Below the pieces are notes generated by a model. That model was not told the origin of the DNA. It worked only from the letters and a program-made list of their open reading frames with translations, and searched no databases. A stretch of 64,000 nucleotides of DNA. Source: Knufia peltigerae (taxonomy: Eukaryota > Ascomycota > Eurotiomycetes > Chaetothyriales > Trichomeriaceae). Positions within the stretch are counted from its first letter, which is position 1; each line of letters starts with the position of its first letter. Positions 62,376 through 64,000 of this stretch are shown here, piece after piece. The position numbers were made by a program, and so were the translations under genes. The stretch covers positions 42,846 to 106,845 of the forward strand of contig JAPDRN010000116.1 in assembly GCA_030247855.1 (NCBI GenBank). Direction: 5' to 3'.

Positions 62376-64000
62376 CTACCGCCCGAAGAGCTAGAGCTGC
62401 GAGAAGATCTCCGTCCTCCACGTTCGCGAGTCAGGCTTCGAGACCTGCTTCTGGCTCTTTGCCGCGCCGTATGCGCCGGCGGCGGCACCTGTTGCGGCCG
62501 GGACGACGGCATCAGAAGCCCCATGGTAGCCTTCCGGCACAACGAAGCCTTCGCGACGTTAGGCCACAACTAATTCCACCACTCCATGGTCACCGGATTC
62601 CCGAACTACTGGTGTGCCAACTCATGGGCGACAATGCAGGCAACGTGGGTCAGGTAACTCCGGCTCCTGTTGGCAATTATGGAAAGAAGGTCGCGGCTCA
62701 AATCGAGGCTCGTCAGGGCGGAGGATGGCTCCTCGCAGTTGAATACGTCGAGCCAGGTTCGGGCGACGACGAACTGCGGAGAGCCCAGGTCCAACTCGAG
62801 AAAGGGCGTCTTTCGACGGCTTTGCCACGACGAGGGCATTCCGACGAAGATTCGAAACTAACCAACGGAATTTCAAAAAGTTACAAGTCGTTTGTCAATC
62901 TGGTAGAATGGCAGTCTTGAGAACCAGCAGCGGCCTGGCCGCCGCGTGGAGAAGAAACGTGGGACGGGAGACGTGAGTTCGATGATTGGGTTGCAGAAAC
63001 GCGGTTTGGGAGGGTTGATGGAGGGACGTAGGCTGAGGGAACGAGCCAACACGGGAGCAGCGGGTGTAGATGGAATGTGATTTTGAATGTTGAGGTATAC
63101 ATCCCGTCCTCACATCTTCATCATCTGTTCCGCATGAAAAAGTAAGTGCCATGCCGCAATCGTAAGGGTTGGTTCTCTCAAAACGTCGTCGCCGCTTGTT
63201 CATTGGAAAGGCCTTGTTTACTCCTATCCACGCAGGCAATGAAAGACCCGGCTCATGATGTCGCTGTCGTGAGAGATGTCCCTCTCCGTCATGTCAGTAC
63301 CATCTCGGCGACGCTGGCTCTTACAACTGCGACTTCATGCTTGATCCCCAACGAAATCCGCGCCCTCTCCTCTCGTCATCTGAAGGAGGAGTTGACGCAC
63401 GCTGTCCACAGACCGGCGTCGTCGACAAAACCGACCATTCTCGACATTTTGTAATCTCGTGGTCCGCCGTGTTGGTTACACCAAGAGCGAGAGAGCCTAG
63501 AGACACTCATTGCTAGCAACCAACTCAAGGTGAGGTCTTTTTCGGGTTTCTGCTTCTACTGGAGGGCAAGATTGAAGGCTAACACTCGGTCAGTCTTCCA
63601 TCTGTTTGCCTACGTTGCTCACTACCTAGGTGAGACGCCAACTTAATACTACCTAGGCTGAGTTCGGCGACGAAAACAAAAAAGCGCTTGCGGCCGCTCT
63701 TTCAAGTACCTGCAACCTTCGCATGTGTCTACCTACGTTTCGGCGAGAAATATGTGCCGAGTAAAAGCGAGGGTGGAAGACAGTCCGTCCTGACACCCGG
63801 TCGGCATGGAAATTGGCACATCGAGGGATTTCCAAGTCAAAAGGCGCAGTTTGTGCACAAGTCAGATCAACGACGAGGAGAAGGATAAACCAGGAGATAC
63901 TCAATAAGAGGCACGGACGGCAGAGAACGGCGAGTACAATGACAAGGATCGCTGCAATTTTATCATTGTCTATATCATTCATTGCAGCAACGACAATATC
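62376..64000. other. No recognisable gene
   Basis: Overlapping short frames on both strands to the window edge. 63653-63982 minus starts with a hydrophobic, signal-like stretch (LVIVLAVLCRPCLLLSISWF ILLLVVDL), but the rest has no domain and the sequence runs close to the window end. Confidence 0.35.

Noticed and set aside
1..64000. CRISPR arrays
   Set aside because: The tandem arrays have no constant repeat with unique spacers, and the genes are eukaryotic.
1..64000. tRNA genes
   Set aside because: I looked for GGTTCGAATCC-like B boxes with a matching A box; isolated ggttcga words occur (e.g. 9632, 11150) but no cloverleaf context was found by eye.
1..64000. Tyrosine-recombinase captain gene of a giant fungal mobile element
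   Set aside because: The mix of accessory genes and repeats made this worth looking for, but no DUF3435-like protein is visible on either strand in this window.

Overview
The window is nuclear DNA of a filamentous ascomycete (Pezizomycotina). Genes carry short introns (45-166 nt) with GTAAG/GTATG-type donors and CTGAC/CTAAC-type branch sites. The recognisable families are fungal: a Zn2Cys6 regulator, a MATA_HMG-box protein, a Clr5-domain protein, sugar-porter MFS genes and fragments, and an ENP2/NOL10 fragment. Gene density is low. Much of the window, especially about 10-43 kb and 57-64 kb, is decayed repeats and gene fragments, as in an accessory or repeat-rich compartment. I could not assign a genus.

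Layout. 0-2 kb: duplicated low-information DNA, a pentanucleotide run and one LTR-like copy. 3.3-4.6 kb: an intact MAT1-2-1-like HMG-box gene with one 45-nt intron. 4.8-6.7 kb: short tandem repeats. 6.7-7.3 kb: a small Clr5-domain ORF. 7.5-8.1 kb: a tandem repeat and a MITE-like inverted-repeat element. 8.15-9.44 kb (minus): a coiled-coil RING protein ending in a SUMO-interaction-like motif. 10.7-11.4 kb (minus): a frameshifted HNH-nuclease-like gene. 12.4-14.3 kb: tandem arrays and an 18S/ITS1 rDNA fragment. 14.7-24.2 kb and 34.8-38.6 kb: many broken copies, on both strands, of one unrecognised gene family (called family X here). 25.8-28.9 kb: a large decayed gene. 29-34.6 kb: degenerate arrays. 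37.0-37.7 kb (minus): a broken PD-(D/E)XK-like gene. 40.4-43 kb (minus): a decayed tandem array resembling ECM33/receptor-L-domain genes.

45-57.2 kb is the gene-bearing part: a Zn2Cys6 regulator (45.1-47.8), a Rieske non-heme iron oxygenase (49.1-50.4, minus), an MFS sugar-porter-type transporter (54.7-56.35) and an SRPBCC protein (56.6-57.2, minus). Regulator, oxygenase, transporter and small ligand-binding protein together suggest a catabolic or specialised-metabolism cluster with repeats inserted between the genes; the substrate cannot be read from sequence. 57.6-62.4 kb is a patchwork of host-gene pieces: an ENP2/NOL10 NUC153 fragment, the end of an ABC transporter, an amino-acid-permease piece joined to the start of an MFS sugar transporter, and a frameshifted membrane protein, with a minisatellite rich in a palindromic 12-mer.

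Three dispersed repeat classes recur: (i) a roughly 160-bp TGTCA...TGACA unit, one copy of which (53877-54039) has a perfect 5-bp target-site duplication and so looks like a solo LTR; (ii) a terminal module around GCTGCTTTT...AGCAGCCAG; (iii) an AT-rich module with CTATCTAGAGTTGATTATTT-like text. Intron-exon models were built by hand and are unverified.
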